A stretch of DNA of 64,000 nucleotides from Castellaniella hirudinis_A (GCF_047468865.1 NZ_JBLGTV010000003.1:62001-126000); one strand, 5' to 3'; shown: positions 44,889 through 53,779, numbered from the stretch's first letter. Notes: generated from the sequence alone by a model not told the origin. A program made the numbers and translations.

Positions 44889-46218
44889 AACCCGCTCGTA
44901 CACTCTGGATATCGAATCGCTGGATCTCGACGGGCAGGGCATTGCCCACCATGACGGCAAAGTCGTCTTCGTCGACGGGGCCTTGACCGGCGAACGCGTG
45001 GTGGCGCGGGTCACGCGGCGCAAGCCGTCCTACGACAAGGCCCAGGCGGAAACCATTCTGCGGGCGTCGGCCCAGCGCACGACGCCGCCCTGTCCGCATT
45101 TCGGCGTGTGCGGGGGCTGCGCCATGCAGCACCTGGACGTGGCCGCCCAGATGGCGGTCAAGCAGCGCGCCCTGGAAGACGCCCTGGCCCATCTGGGCAA
45201 GGTCAGGCCAGATCAGATCCTGCCCGCCATGCAGGGGCCCGCCTGGGGCTACCGGCACCGCGCCCGCCTGTCTGTGCGTCTGGTTCCCAAAAAGGGCGGC
45301 GTGCTGGTGGGGTTTCGTGAAAGGCGCAGCAGCTATGTGGCCGATATCCGCGAATGCCGGGTGCTGCCGCCGCATGTGTCCGCCCTGCTGCTGCCGCTGC
45401 GCGGCCTGGTGGGCGGCTTGTCGCGCCCGGATCGCATCCCGCAGATCGAAGTCGCCGTGGGCGACCAGGCCACCGCGCTGTGCCTGCGGCACCTGGAACC
45501 CCTGACCGACGCCGATCTGCGGCGCCTGCGCGATTTCGGAGAACAGCACCGGGTGGTCTGGTGGCTGCAGCCCAAGGGCCCGGAAACCGCCCATCCGCTG
45601 GATCCGGCCCAGGTTGATGCCCTGGCCTATGCCTTGCCCGCCTATGGTTTGCGCATGCATTACCGGCCGGCGGATTTCACCCAGGTCAACCCCTTCATCA
45701 ACCAGGCCTTGATCGCCCGCGCCTTGACCCTGCTGGCGGTGCGGCCCGAAGACCGCGTGGCGGATCTGTTCTGTGGCCTGGGCAATTTCAGCCTGCCGCT
45801 GGCCACCCAGGCGCGCCGGGTGGTGGGCATCGAAGGCAGTGAAACCCTGGTGGCCCGCGCCCGCGAGGACGCGGCCCGCCAGGGCCTGGCGGATCGCACC
45901 GAGTTCACGAAGCTGAACCTGTTCGAGGTGGACGCCGAGTGGCTGCGCGGCCTGGGTTATTTCGACCGCATGCTGATCGACCCGCCGCGCGAGGGGGCCT
46001 TTGCCGTGGCGCAGGCCCTGGCCGCGTTGGCGCCCGCCGAACGCCCGCGCCGGGTGGTGTATGTGTCCTGTAATCCGGCCACCCTGGCCCGGGACGCGGG
46101 CTATCTGCATCATGTGGGCGGCTGGGTCCTGAAGGCGGCTGGCGCGGTGAACATGTTCCCGCACACCGCGCATGTGGAGTCCATCGCGGTGTTCGAGCCC
46201 TCGGCCACGGCGGCCTGA
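44881..46218 (+). CDS. rlmD: 23S rRNA (uracil(1939)-C(5))-methyltransferase RlmD
   Basis: 445 residues. An N-terminal TRAM domain (1-65), then an iron-sulfur site with Cys ligands in CPHFGVCGGC and a later Cys in ECRVL, then a SAM-dependent domain: DLFCGLGNFSLPLA, DPPREGA and the catalytic Cys in VYVSCNPATLARD. It makes m5U1939 in 23S rRNA. I chose ATG 44881, which overlaps the exonuclease gene by 8 bp and gives the family N-terminus. It ends the surE operon. Confidence 0.95.
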   Translation: MPETRSYTLDIESLDLDGQGIAHHDGKVVFVDGALTGERVVARVTRRKPSYDKAQAETILRASAQRTTPPCPHFGVCGGCAMQHLDVAAQMAVKQRALEDALAHLGKVRPDQILPAMQGPAWGYRHRARLSVRLVPKKGGVLVGFRERRSSYVADIRECRVLPPHVSALLLPLRGLVGGLSRPDRIPQIEVAVGDQATALCLRHLEPLTDADLRRLRDFGEQHRVVWWLQPKGPETAHPLDPAQVDALAYALPAYGLRMHYRPADFTQVNPFINQALIARALTLLAVRPEDRVADLFCGLGNFSLPLATQARRVVGIEGSETLVARAREDAARQGLADRTEFTKLNLFEVDAEWLRGLGYFDRMLIDPPREGAFAVAQALAALAPAERPRRVVYVSCNPATLARDAGYLHHVGGWVLKAAGAVNMFPHTAHVESIAVFEPSATAA

Positions 46219-46226
46219 GCCGCCTG

Positions 46227-46304
46227 CCCAGCCAATCGCGTAGGGCAGACAAGCCAGTCAATCGAGCTGGGCAGGGAAGCCAGTCAATTGAGTAGGGCAG
46301 GCAA
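46227..46304 (+). repeat. Three tandem copies of a 26-bp repeat
   Basis: Copies lie at 46227-46252, 46253-46278 and 46279-46304 with no spacers. The shared core is CCAGTCAAT-GAG-GGGCAG--AA; the outer copies differ from the middle one at a few positions. They fill the space between the ends of rlmD and argH. A GC-rich inverted repeat follows at about 46340-46370. No function is known to me. Confidence 0.7.
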
Positions 46305-46381
46305 GCCGGACAGGCCGCCGGGGCCGATCCCGCCCGGTTGTCCGGCCGCTGTCCGGCGGCCGGATCGGGGCGGCGGAGCGG

Positions 46382-47797
46382 TCAGCCCTCGCCCGCGTCC
46401 AGGATGCGCCGCGCTTCAAGACGCACGCGCTCGGGGGCGGTGCCGCCGATGTGCTTGCGGGCGGCGACCGAGCCTTCCAGGGTCAGCACCTGGAAGACGT
46501 CTTCGCCGATGTCCGCGTGGAAGCCGCGCAGTTCGTCCAGGGAAAGATCGGCCAGATCGCAGCCGCGTTGTTCACACGACCGCACCGCCAGGGCCACGGT
46601 TTCATGGGCGTCGCGGAAAGGCACGCCGCGCTTGACCAGGTAGTCCGCCAGGTCGGTGGCGGTGGCGTAGCCCTGCAGGGCGGCGGCCCGCATGGCGTCG
46701 GGCTTGACTTGCACCCCGCCCATCATGTCCACAAAGATGGTCAGGGTGTCGCGGATCGTGTCGGCGGTGTCGAACAGGCCTTCCTTGTCTTCCTGGTTGT
46801 CTTTGTTATAGGCCAGGGGCTGGCCTTTCATGAGCGTCAGCAGGGCCACCAGATGGCCATGCACGCGGCCGGTCTTGCCCCGGGCCAGTTCGGGCACGTC
46901 GGGGTTTTTCTTTTGCGGCATGATCGAGCTGCCCGTGCAGAAACGGTCGGCCAGGTCGATGAAGCCCACGCGGGGGCTCATCCACAGCACCAGTTCTTCG
47001 GACAGGCGCGAGATGTGCGTCATGATGAGCGCGGCGGCGGCGCAGAATTCGATGGCGAAGTCGCGGTCGGACACGGCATCCAGCGAATTGCGGCAGACGT
47101 CGTCGAACCCCAGGCTGCGGGCCACGCGTTCGCGGTCGATGGGATAGCTGGTGCCGGCCAGGGCGGCGGCCCCCAGGGGCAGGCGGTTGGTGCGGCGGCG
47201 GCAATCGGCCAGACGTTCGGCGTCGCGGCCGAACATTTCGGCGTAGGCCAGCAGGTGATGGCCGAAGGTGACGGGCTGGGCGACCTGCAGGTGGGTGAAG
47301 CCGGGCAGGATGGTGTCGGCGTGCCGCAGGGCCAGGGTGGCCAGGCTCTGGCGCAACTGCCCCAGCAGGTCGATCGCCAGGTCGATTTCGTGGCGCAGCC
47401 ACAGGCGGATGTCGGTGGCCACCTGGTCGTTGCGCGAACGCCCGGTGTGCAGGCGCTTGCCCGCGTCGCCGATCAGTTCGACCAGGCGTTTTTCGATATT
47501 CAGGTGCACGTCTTCCAGATCGAGCGACCACTGGAATTGGCCGTCCTGGATTTCCTGCAGGATCTGGGCCATGCCGCGCTGGATGTCGGCCAGGTCGGCG
47601 GGGCCGATGACCCCCACGGCGGCCAGCATGTCGGCGTGGGCCAGGGAGCCCTGGATGTCGAAGCGCGCCATGCGCTGGTCGAAGTGAACCGAGGCGGTAT
47701 AGCGCTTGACCAGATCGGACACCGGTTCGGAGAAGCGGGCCGACCAAGCCTGGGATTTGTTGTCGAACTGATTGTGGGAGGCGGGGGTATTGGACAT
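46382..47797 (-). CDS. argH: Argininosuccinate lyase
   Basis: 471 residues; the last step of arginine synthesis, releasing fumarate from argininosuccinate. Fumarase/aspartase superfamily features: WSARFSEPVSDLVKRYTASV at the N-terminus, HTGRSRNDQVATD, FTHLQVAQPVTFGHHLLAY and the catalytic loop GSSIMPQKKNPDVPELARGK. Full length. A TATAAT box reads on the minus strand at 47812-47807, only about 10 bp from the ATG, so the transcript may have a very short leader. It is divergent from glnB. Confidence 0.97.
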   Translation of the reverse strand: MSNTPASHNQFDNKSQAWSARFSEPVSDLVKRYTASVHFDQRMARFDIQGSLAHADMLAAVGVIGPADLADIQRGMAQILQEIQDGQFQWSLDLEDVHLNIEKRLVELIGDAGKRLHTGRSRNDQVATDIRLWLRHEIDLAIDLLGQLRQSLATLALRHADTILPGFTHLQVAQPVTFGHHLLAYAEMFGRDAERLADCRRRTNRLPLGAAALAGTSYPIDRERVARSLGFDDVCRNSLDAVSDRDFAIEFCAAAALIMTHISRLSEELVLWMSPRVGFIDLADRFCTGSSIMPQKKNPDVPELARGKTGRVHGHLVALLTLMKGQPLAYNKDNQEDKEGLFDTADTIRDTLTIFVDMMGGVQVKPDAMRAAALQGYATATDLADYLVKRGVPFRDAHETVALAVRSCEQRGCDLADLSLDELRGFHADIGEDVFQVLTLEGSVAARKHIGGTAPERVRLEARRILDAGEG

Positions 47798-47879
47798 AGT
47801 GCGGGAATTATAGACGAGGCGGAACCTGCGCTATATTAAAGGTTTTCAGTGGAAACCGGACACCATGGCGCAGTCAGAC

Positions 47880-48218
47880 ATGAAGCAGATCACGGCGATT
47901 GTCAAACCCTTCAAACTGGACGAGGTGCGCGAGGCCTTGTCGGATTTGGGCGTCAATGGCCTGACGGTGGCCGAGGTCAAGGGCTTCGGGCGGCAGAAAG
48001 GCCATACCGAGCTGTATCGTGGCGCCGAATACGTCGTGGATTTTCTGCCCAAGATCCGCATCGACGTCGTGGTGGCCGCCGACCAGACCGAAGGCGTCAT
48101 CGACGCCATCATCCGGGCGGCGCGCACCGGCAAGATCGGCGACGGCAAGATCTTCGTCACGCCGGTGGAACAGGCCGTGCGGATTCGCACCGGGGAAAGC
48201 GGCGTCGAGGCCCTATAG
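47880..48218 (+). CDS. glnB: Nitrogen regulatory protein PII (GlnB/GlnK family)
   Basis: 112 residues, the exact family length from ATG 47880. The trimeric signal protein reports nitrogen, energy and 2-oxoglutarate state to glutamine synthetase control and NtrB. The T-loop GHTELYRGAEYVVDFLPK has the uridylylation site Tyr51; the B-loop is TGKIGDGKIF. An alternative ATG at 47865 adds five residues. TATATT at 47832-47837 is a candidate -10 box. No amtB gene is adjacent, which favours glnB over glnK. Its last 62 bp are covered by the antisense 3' end of ubiC. Confidence 0.93.
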   Translation: MKQITAIVKPFKLDEVREALSDLGVNGLTVAEVKGFGRQKGHTELYRGAEYVVDFLPKIRIDVVVAADQTEGVIDAIIRAARTGKIGDGKIFVTPVEQAVRIRTGESGVEAL

Positions 48219-48765
48219 CGCCCGCCTGTCCGGCCAGTGCCCAGAAGGCGGGCAGGAAATACTCCGCCACCAACAGCGGCTGGCCCAGCCGGGTGAACAC
48301 CGAATGCCGGGCCTCGATGGGGGCGTCCGCTTCGGGCACCGCCCAGGGCGCGCCCGCCTGGCGGGCGCGCAGCCGCCCAAAGCGAAATGCGCTGCGCTCA
48401 ATGCGCGGGTCTTGGTACAGGATGTCCGCCAGCGGGTGGCGGCCCAGGCCGCGCATGGCCTTCCAGGCCCCCAGGCCGGCCGGCCAGGGGGTGAAGCTGC
48501 AGGCCTGCACGCCGGGGCAGCCGTCGATGGTCATCAGGATTTCGCGCCACCAGACGCAAGTGCCGGCGGGCAGGCCGGATTCCGCGGCCCAGCAGGCGGG
48601 CAGCGCCAGGGGGGTCTCGCGGCGCACGAACAGCTTGACCCGGCCCAGGCGGCGCAGGCCGGCGGTCAGGGCGCCGGGCTGCTGCAGCCAGGCCTGCTGC
48701 GCGGCATCCAGGCAGGGGGAGGGAATATCGCGCCATCGGCGCGGGCTGGCGGTTTGCGGGGTCAT
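48157..48765 (-). CDS. ubiC: Chorismate--pyruvate lyase
   Basis: 202 residues; makes 4-hydroxybenzoate from chorismate for ubiquinone. Typical features are VKLFVRRETPLALPACWAAE, VWWREILMTIDG, LGRHPLADILYQDP, ERSAFRFG and RHSVFTRLGQPLLVAEYFLP. I chose ATG 48765; an upstream start is possible but weakly supported. The last 20 residues (IGPRRRFPRCESARPVPPA) extend past the usual end and run antisense to the glnB 3' end, giving a 62-bp tail-to-tail coding overlap. Confidence 0.88.
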   Translation of the reverse strand: MTPQTASPRRWRDIPSPCLDAAQQAWLQQPGALTAGLRRLGRVKLFVRRETPLALPACWAAESGLPAGTCVWWREILMTIDGCPGVQACSFTPWPAGLGAWKAMRGLGRHPLADILYQDPRIERSAFRFGRLRARQAGAPWAVPEADAPIEARHSVFTRLGQPLLVAEYFLPAFWALAGQAGAIGPRRRFPRCESARPVPPA

Positions 48766-48846
48766 CGGGGCGACACGATAGCATGCCCGATCCGGTGTGC
48801 GGCGAGCCGCCGCTCCCGGGGGGATCAAGCTACAATGCGTTTCATC

Positions 48847-49578
48847 ATGGAACCAGTCAGAATATCAAAATTAATGGCTCAGCGCGGCCTGTGCTCGCGG
48901 CGCGAGGCCGATGCCTACATCGAACGCGGCTGGGTGCGCGTCGACGGCCATATTGTCCGCGAGCTCGGCACCAAGGCCCTGCCCAATGCGCGGATCGCCC
49001 TCGAACGCCAGGCGGCCCGGCGGCAGACCGACAAGGTCACCATTGTGCTCAACAAGCCCGTGGGCTATGTGTCGCACCAGGCCGATCACGGCTACCGGCT
49101 GGCCGCCTCGCTGGTGCGCGCCGATACCCAGTTTCATGCCGACAAGGCCCGCCGCCGCTTCGAACCCGGCCACGTCCGCGGGCTGGCCCCGGCGGGCCGC
49201 CTGGACATTGATTCCCAGGGGCTGCTGGTGCTGACCCAGGACGGCCGGGTGGCGCGTCAGCTGATCGGCGATGATTCCGGCATCGAGAAAGAATACCTGG
49301 TGCGGGTCGAAGGCCGTTTGTCGGCGGGCGGCCTGGCATTGCTGAACCACGGCCTGACGCTGGATGGCCAGGCCCTGCGGCCCGCCAAGGTGCACTGGCA
49401 AAACGAAGACCAGCTGCATTTCATCCTGCGCGAGGGCCGCAAGCGCCAGATCCGCCGGATGTGCGAACAGGTCGGCTTGAAGGTGGCGGGCCTGAAACGC
49501 GTGCGCATGGGCCAGGTCGTGCTGGGCGACCTGCCGCTGGGCCAATGGCGCTATCTGCGTGAGGGTGAACGGTTTTAA
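48847..49578 (+). CDS. rluF: Pseudouridine synthase, RluF/RsuA family
   Basis: 243 residues. The N-terminal S4 RNA-binding domain (ISKLMAQRGLCSRREADAYIERGWVRVDG) is followed by the catalytic domain with GRLDIDSQGLLVLTQDG (catalytic Asp), EKEYLVRV, EGRKRQIRRMCEQVGLKV and LKRVRMGQV. Members make pseudouridine in 23S rRNA; the RluF type (position 2604) fits best, but RluE/RluB specificity cannot be fully excluded. ATG 48847 gives the family start. The stop overlaps that of rlmJ. Confidence 0.88.
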   Translation: MEPVRISKLMAQRGLCSRREADAYIERGWVRVDGHIVRELGTKALPNARIALERQAARRQTDKVTIVLNKPVGYVSHQADHGYRLAASLVRADTQFHADKARRRFEPGHVRGLAPAGRLDIDSQGLLVLTQDGRVARQLIGDDSGIEKEYLVRVEGRLSAGGLALLNHGLTLDGQALRPAKVHWQNEDQLHFILREGRKRQIRRMCEQVGLKVAGLKRVRMGQVVLGDLPLGQWRYLREGERF

Positions 49579-50588
49579 CGTTCTTTTTTGCCGGCGGCCC
49601 CGTCCGCCACAGGGGGCTGCTTGCGTGGCGCCGGACGTTTTTGGCCCCCGATGCCGCCGGGGACGCGGCGGCGGTTGCCGGGTTTTTCTCTGGCCGGGGC
49701 CAGGCTGGCGCCGGGGCCGAACTCAGCCGGGCGCGCACGCTGGCTGGTGTTTAAACTGAATCTGGCGTGCTCGTCCTGGCCCAGCGCGGTTTTCAGCCAG
49801 GGCAGGGCGGTGCGCAGCTCGGCTTCCAGCGTCCAGGGCGGGTTCACCACGAACAGGCCGCTGCCGTGCATGCCCAGGCCGTCGGCCGCGGGCTTGCGCA
49901 CCGTCAGGCTGGCGTTCAGCCAGTCCACCGGCAAGTGTTCCAGCGCGCGCACCATGTCGTGCGCCTGCATCCGCTGGATCAAGGGATACCAGACGATGAA
50001 ACAGCCCTGGGCGAAGCGCTGCAGGCCGTCGCGCAGCGCCTGCAGGACGGCGCGGTAGTCGTGCTTGTTTTCGTAGGACGGGTCGATCACGATCAGCCCG
50101 CGCCGGGGCGGCGGGGGCAGCAGGCGCTTCAGGCCCGCGAAGCCGTCGGATCGGGATACGGCCACCTGGCGGGGCGAGGCCCTGACCTGCCGGCGCAGCG
50201 TGTCTTCCAGCACCTGGCCTTCGGTGGGGTGCAGCTCGAACAGCCGCAGGCGGTCTTGCGGGCGCATGGCGTGCAGCGCCAGGCAGGGCGACCCCGGATA
50301 CAGGTTGGCCACGCCATCGGGGTTGAAGTCCTGCACCGCCCGCAGATAGCGCTCGACCAGGACCGGCGGCTGGGCCCGGCCCAGGATGCGATCCAGCCCT
50401 TCGGTGACCTCACCGCTTTGGCCGGCCCATTCGCCGTTCAGGGCATACAGCCCGGCCCCGGCGTGGGTGTCGATCACCCAGTAGGGTGTGTCTTTTTGGT
50501 TGAAGTAATCCAGAATTTGCGCCAGGATGGCGTGCTTCAGGACGTCGGCGTGGTTGCCGGCGTGAAAGGCGTGTCGGTAACTGAACAT
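49575..50588 (-). CDS. rlmJ: 23S rRNA (adenine(2030)-N(6))-methyltransferase RlmJ
   Basis: 337 residues. MFSYRHAFHAGNHADVLKHA is the RlmJ N-terminus; IDTHAGAGLY is the SAM site, PRRGLIVIDPSYE the catalytic DPPY-like motif and FIVWYPL follows. The enzyme methylates A2030 of 23S rRNA. Compared with the 280-residue E. coli protein, there is an added C-terminal tail of about 55 residues rich in Arg, Pro, Gly and Lys, probably unstructured and RNA-binding. I chose ATG 50588 since the conserved N-terminus begins there. It converges on rluF with overlapping stop codons. Confidence 0.93.
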   Translation of the reverse strand: MFSYRHAFHAGNHADVLKHAILAQILDYFNQKDTPYWVIDTHAGAGLYALNGEWAGQSGEVTEGLDRILGRAQPPVLVERYLRAVQDFNPDGVANLYPGSPCLALHAMRPQDRLRLFELHPTEGQVLEDTLRRQVRASPRQVAVSRSDGFAGLKRLLPPPPRRGLIVIDPSYENKHDYRAVLQALRDGLQRFAQGCFIVWYPLIQRMQAHDMVRALEHLPVDWLNASLTVRKPAADGLGMHGSGLFVVNPPWTLEAELRTALPWLKTALGQDEHARFSLNTSQRARPAEFGPGASLAPAREKPGNRRRVPGGIGGQKRPAPRKQPPVADGAAGKKER

Positions 50589-50598
50589 AAAGGCGGGC

Positions 50599-51366
50599 CT
50601 AGCGGGTGAGGGCGGTGTCCGTGGGCCGGATCGCATCCAGCGCGTCGGTGAAAATGGCCTGGCAACCCCAGTCCAGCAGTTCGCGGGCGCGGGCGGGGTC
50701 GTTGACCGTCCAGACCGCCAGGGTGGCCCCTTGATCCAGCACGTCGCGCACCAGGGCCTGGTCGGCATGCCGGGTGTCGATGTTCAGGCCGATGCAGCCC
50801 AGGCCCAGTTGGCGCGCCCGCCAGTCCGTGGGCACCGGGCCTTCGATCAGCAGGGCGCGGGGCAGGCCGGGCGCCGCCGTGCGGGCGGCTTCCAGGGCGG
50901 TCTCGGAAAACGAGGACAGCAGGGGGGGCAGGGCGGCCCCGGCCCACAGCCGGGCGGCCGCCCGGGCCACGGCTTGCCCGGTGGCGGCGTCGTGTCCGGT
51001 GACGGGCTTGATCTCGATGTTGCTGTGCATGCCGTGCGCCTGGGTATAGCGCGCGACGGCGGTCAGCGCCGGGGCGGGTTCGCCGGCAAAATCGGGCCCG
51101 TGCCAGCTGCCGAAATCCAGCGCGGCCAGCGCGGCCCAGCTCAGTTGGCTGGCCAGGCCGTGGCCGTCGCTGGTGCGGTCGACCTGGTCGTCGTGCAGCA
51201 GGAAGACCAGCCCGTCCTGGCTGAGTTTGGCGTCGTATTCGGCCATCTTGTAGCCGTGGGCCACCCCGGTGCGCAGGGCGGCCAGGGTGTTTTCCGGGGC
51301 CAGCCGTCCACCGCCCCGGTGGGCGATCAGGGCAGGCCAGGGCCAATCGGGGTGGGAGGTGCGCAT
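50599..51366 (-). CDS. ugpQ: Glycerophosphodiester phosphodiesterase (UgpQ-like)
   Basis: 255 residues, cytosolic (no signal peptide). The GDPD barrel has ALIAHRGGGRLAPENTLAAL (catalytic His and metal Glu), YDAKLSQDGLVFLLHDD (second His), NIEIKP and the late VWTVND block. It splits glycerophosphodiesters into alcohol and glycerol-3-phosphate. I chose ATG 51366; an in-frame ATG at 51399 adds 11 hydrophobic residues and is less likely. It lies 10 bp upstream of rlmJ on the same strand. Confidence 0.92.
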   Translation of the reverse strand: MRTSHPDWPWPALIAHRGGGRLAPENTLAALRTGVAHGYKMAEYDAKLSQDGLVFLLHDDQVDRTSDGHGLASQLSWAALAALDFGSWHGPDFAGEPAPALTAVARYTQAHGMHSNIEIKPVTGHDAATGQAVARAAARLWAGAALPPLLSSFSETALEAARTAAPGLPRALLIEGPVPTDWRARQLGLGCIGLNIDTRHADQALVRDVLDQGATLAVWTVNDPARARELLDWGCQAIFTDALDAIRPTDTALTR

Positions 51367-51580
51367 GAAAACTGCCCATGAGACAAGATAAAGCGCCATT
51401 CTACCGTCTGCCGAGGCGCGCCCGGAACCTTTTGGGCTGCGCAGCCTGTGTGCCGGAATGGTAAACTGCGGGTCACTTTCGGCTGTCAATCCGGTCAGCC
51501 GGTCTGGGCGGCTGTGTTCGCCTTTTTTGTTTCGGACGCGGCTGGCCGCCTGCCAGCCGCCTTCAGCAGGACCTTCGCCC

Positions 51581-53596
51581 ATGTTCGATTTCATTCGCAC
51601 GCACCAACGGCTGATGCAGCTGATTCTCCTGATTCTGGTGGTGCCGTCCTTTGTGTTTCTCGGGATCAGCGGCTATTCCGTGGTCACGGCCGATCCGGCC
51701 ATGGCCGAAATCGGCAAGCTGACCGTGACCAAGCAGGAATTCACCCAGGCGCAGCGCAACCAGCTGCAGCAGATGCAGGAAAGCAGCCAGGGCCGCTTCG
51801 ATCCGGCCCTGCTGGACAATCCCCAGGCGCGCCAGGCCTTGCTGGATCAACTGATCGACCGCAAGGTGCAGATCGCCCTGGCCACGGACGAGCACTTCAG
51901 CGTGTCGGACAATGCCCTGCGCCGAGCCATTGCGGCCATGCCGCAATTGCAGGTGGATGGCCAATTCTCCGCCGACCGCTATCATGAAGTCCTGGCGTCG
52001 GTGGGCATGAATCCGCGCGACTTCGAAGCCGGCCAGCGGGCCGAACTCGCCCTGGATACCGTGCTGGGGCCGGTGCGCGACACCGCCACGCTGCCCGCGC
52101 CGGTGCTGGATCGCCTGAAACGCGCCCTCAGCGAAGAACGCACGGTGCGGCTGCGGATTTTCCCGGCGGCGGACTACGAAAAAAGTATCCAGATCACCCC
52201 CGAAGACGTTCAAGCCTGGTACGACGGCCATCAGGATGCCCTGCGCCTGCCCGATCAGGTGTCCATCGACTACCTGGTGCTGGACGAAGCCGCCGCCGTG
52301 GCCAGCGTGCCCAGCATCAGCGACGATCAGCTGAAAGAATATTACGAGCAGAACAAGACCCGCTATGTGGTGCCCGCCCGCAGCAATGTCAGCCATATCC
52401 TGGTCAAGCTGCCCGCCGGCGCTTCGGATGAGGCCACTCAGGCGGCCCTGGCCAATGCCCAGGAAATCGCCCGGCGGGCCCGGGCCCATCCCGATCAGTT
52501 CGCCGAGCTGGCCCGCAAAGAATCCCAGGATGCCGGCACGGCCCGCGATGGCGGCAAACTGGGCTGGGTGCAGCGTGGCACCCTGCCGTTGGACATGGAA
52601 CAATCCGTCTTTGCCTTGAAGCAGGGCAGTGTCTCCGACCCGGTCAAAGGCCCCGAGGGCTATCACGTGTTCATGGCCAATGAAGTCCAGCCCGAAAAAG
52701 GCGAGACCTTCGACGAAGCCCGCCCCAAGGTCGAGGCCGAAGTCCGCCGCCAGTTGGCGGCCGACCAGTTCGCCGACATGGCCACGAAGCTGACCGGCCT
52801 GGTCTATGACAATCCATCCAGCCTGGATCCCGCCGCCAAGGATCTCGGCCTGTCGGTGCGCCAGGCCCGGGGCATTGCCCGGGATCGTCTGCTGAACGCC
52901 GATGAAATCGGCCCCGATGCCGCCGCGGCTTCGCCGGATGCCGCCATTCTGGGCGATGTGCGCGTGCGCCAGGCCCTGTTCAGCAGCCAGGTTCTGACCG
53001 ACAAGCAGAACTCCGGCGTGATTGAAATTTCCCCGGACACCATGGCGGTGGTGCGGGTAAACGAGGTCAGCCCGTCGCACGTGCCGCCGCTGGATCAGGT
53101 TCGCGCGTACATCGAAGACCAGCTCAAAGATGAACGCGCCCTGGCGGCCGCCGTCGCGGCGGGCCAGGACGCCCTGGCCGCGATCAAGGCGCGGCCAGCC
53201 GCTGCGCCGGCGGGCGATGCGTCGTCCGCGTCCGCCGACCCGGCCGCTTCGGCGGACGCGGCGGACGGCTTCGAGGCGCCCATGACGATCAGCCGTCTTG
53301 ATCCCGGCGGCCTGAACAAGCCCGTGATGGATGCGGTGTTCGCGGTGGATGCCAAGGCGTTGCCCGCTTATGGGGGCGTGTCGGTGCCGCAGGCCTATGT
53401 CGTGATCCAGTTGGATCATGTCACCCCCGGGGTCACGGACAAGCCCGCGCTGGAAGGCTTGGGCGCCCAATTGGCGCGTGTCTGGGGCGGTGTCGAGGAA
53501 CAGGCCCTGAAGACCGAGCTGCGCCACGCCCTGGGCGCGCAGTTGACCGAAGACGGGAAAAGGCTGGTCGCCGAAGGCGATGGCGGCAGTCGTTGA
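51581..53596 (+). CDS. ppiD: Periplasmic folding chaperone PpiD
   Basis: 671 residues anchored in the inner membrane by one N-terminal helix (LMQLILLILVVPSFVFLGI, about 11-29), the rest periplasmic. A SurA-like chaperone region (about 40-190) is followed by a parvulin domain (about 266-364, NVSHILVKL...LGWVQRGTLPLDME...GYHVFMANEV) and a C-terminal chaperone region with an Ala/Ser-rich linker (about 545-570). PpiD helps newly exported proteins fold at the Sec translocon. I chose ATG 51581; the open frame upstream lacks support. Confidence 0.94.
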   Translation: MFDFIRTHQRLMQLILLILVVPSFVFLGISGYSVVTADPAMAEIGKLTVTKQEFTQAQRNQLQQMQESSQGRFDPALLDNPQARQALLDQLIDRKVQIALATDEHFSVSDNALRRAIAAMPQLQVDGQFSADRYHEVLASVGMNPRDFEAGQRAELALDTVLGPVRDTATLPAPVLDRLKRALSEERTVRLRIFPAADYEKSIQITPEDVQAWYDGHQDALRLPDQVSIDYLVLDEAAAVASVPSISDDQLKEYYEQNKTRYVVPARSNVSHILVKLPAGASDEATQAALANAQEIARRARAHPDQFAELARKESQDAGTARDGGKLGWVQRGTLPLDMEQSVFALKQGSVSDPVKGPEGYHVFMANEVQPEKGETFDEARPKVEAEVRRQLAADQFADMATKLTGLVYDNPSSLDPAAKDLGLSVRQARGIARDRLLNADEIGPDAAAASPDAAILGDVRVRQALFSSQVLTDKQNSGVIEISPDTMAVVRVNEVSPSHVPPLDQVRAYIEDQLKDERALAAAVAAGQDALAAIKARPAAAPAGDASSASADPAASADAADGFEAPMTISRLDPGGLNKPVMDAVFAVDAKALPAYGGVSVPQAYVVIQLDHVTPGVTDKPALEGLGAQLARVWGGVEEQALKTELRHALGAQLTEDGKRLVAEGDGGSR

Positions 53597-53742
53597 GGCA
53601 AAGGGCGCGGGGCAGTCCGAGCGGGCTGTCCTGTGCGGCGGGCATTAAGCGTCTGCGTGAGGTCTTGATGTTTTGGCCAGCTGGTCTTTGTCGGGTGGAG
53701 ATTACGCGATGGAAAGTCAGCAAGACGCGGCACATCATTTTG

Positions 53743-53779
53743 GCGTTTCCGCGTTTCCGCGTTTCCGCGTTTCCGCGTT
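53743..53779 (+). repeat. Octamer tandem repeat (GCGTTTCC)4
   Basis: Four perfect copies of GCGTTTCC (53743-53774) followed by the partial copy GCGTT. Perfect short arrays like this change length by polymerase slippage. It is intergenic, about 150 bp after the ppiD stop, with no reading frame in it that I can support. Confidence 0.85.

Noticed and set aside
44113..46218. rpoS expected after nlpD
   Set aside because: The genes there are a PolB-like exonuclease and rlmD; no sigma factor motifs were seen on either strand.
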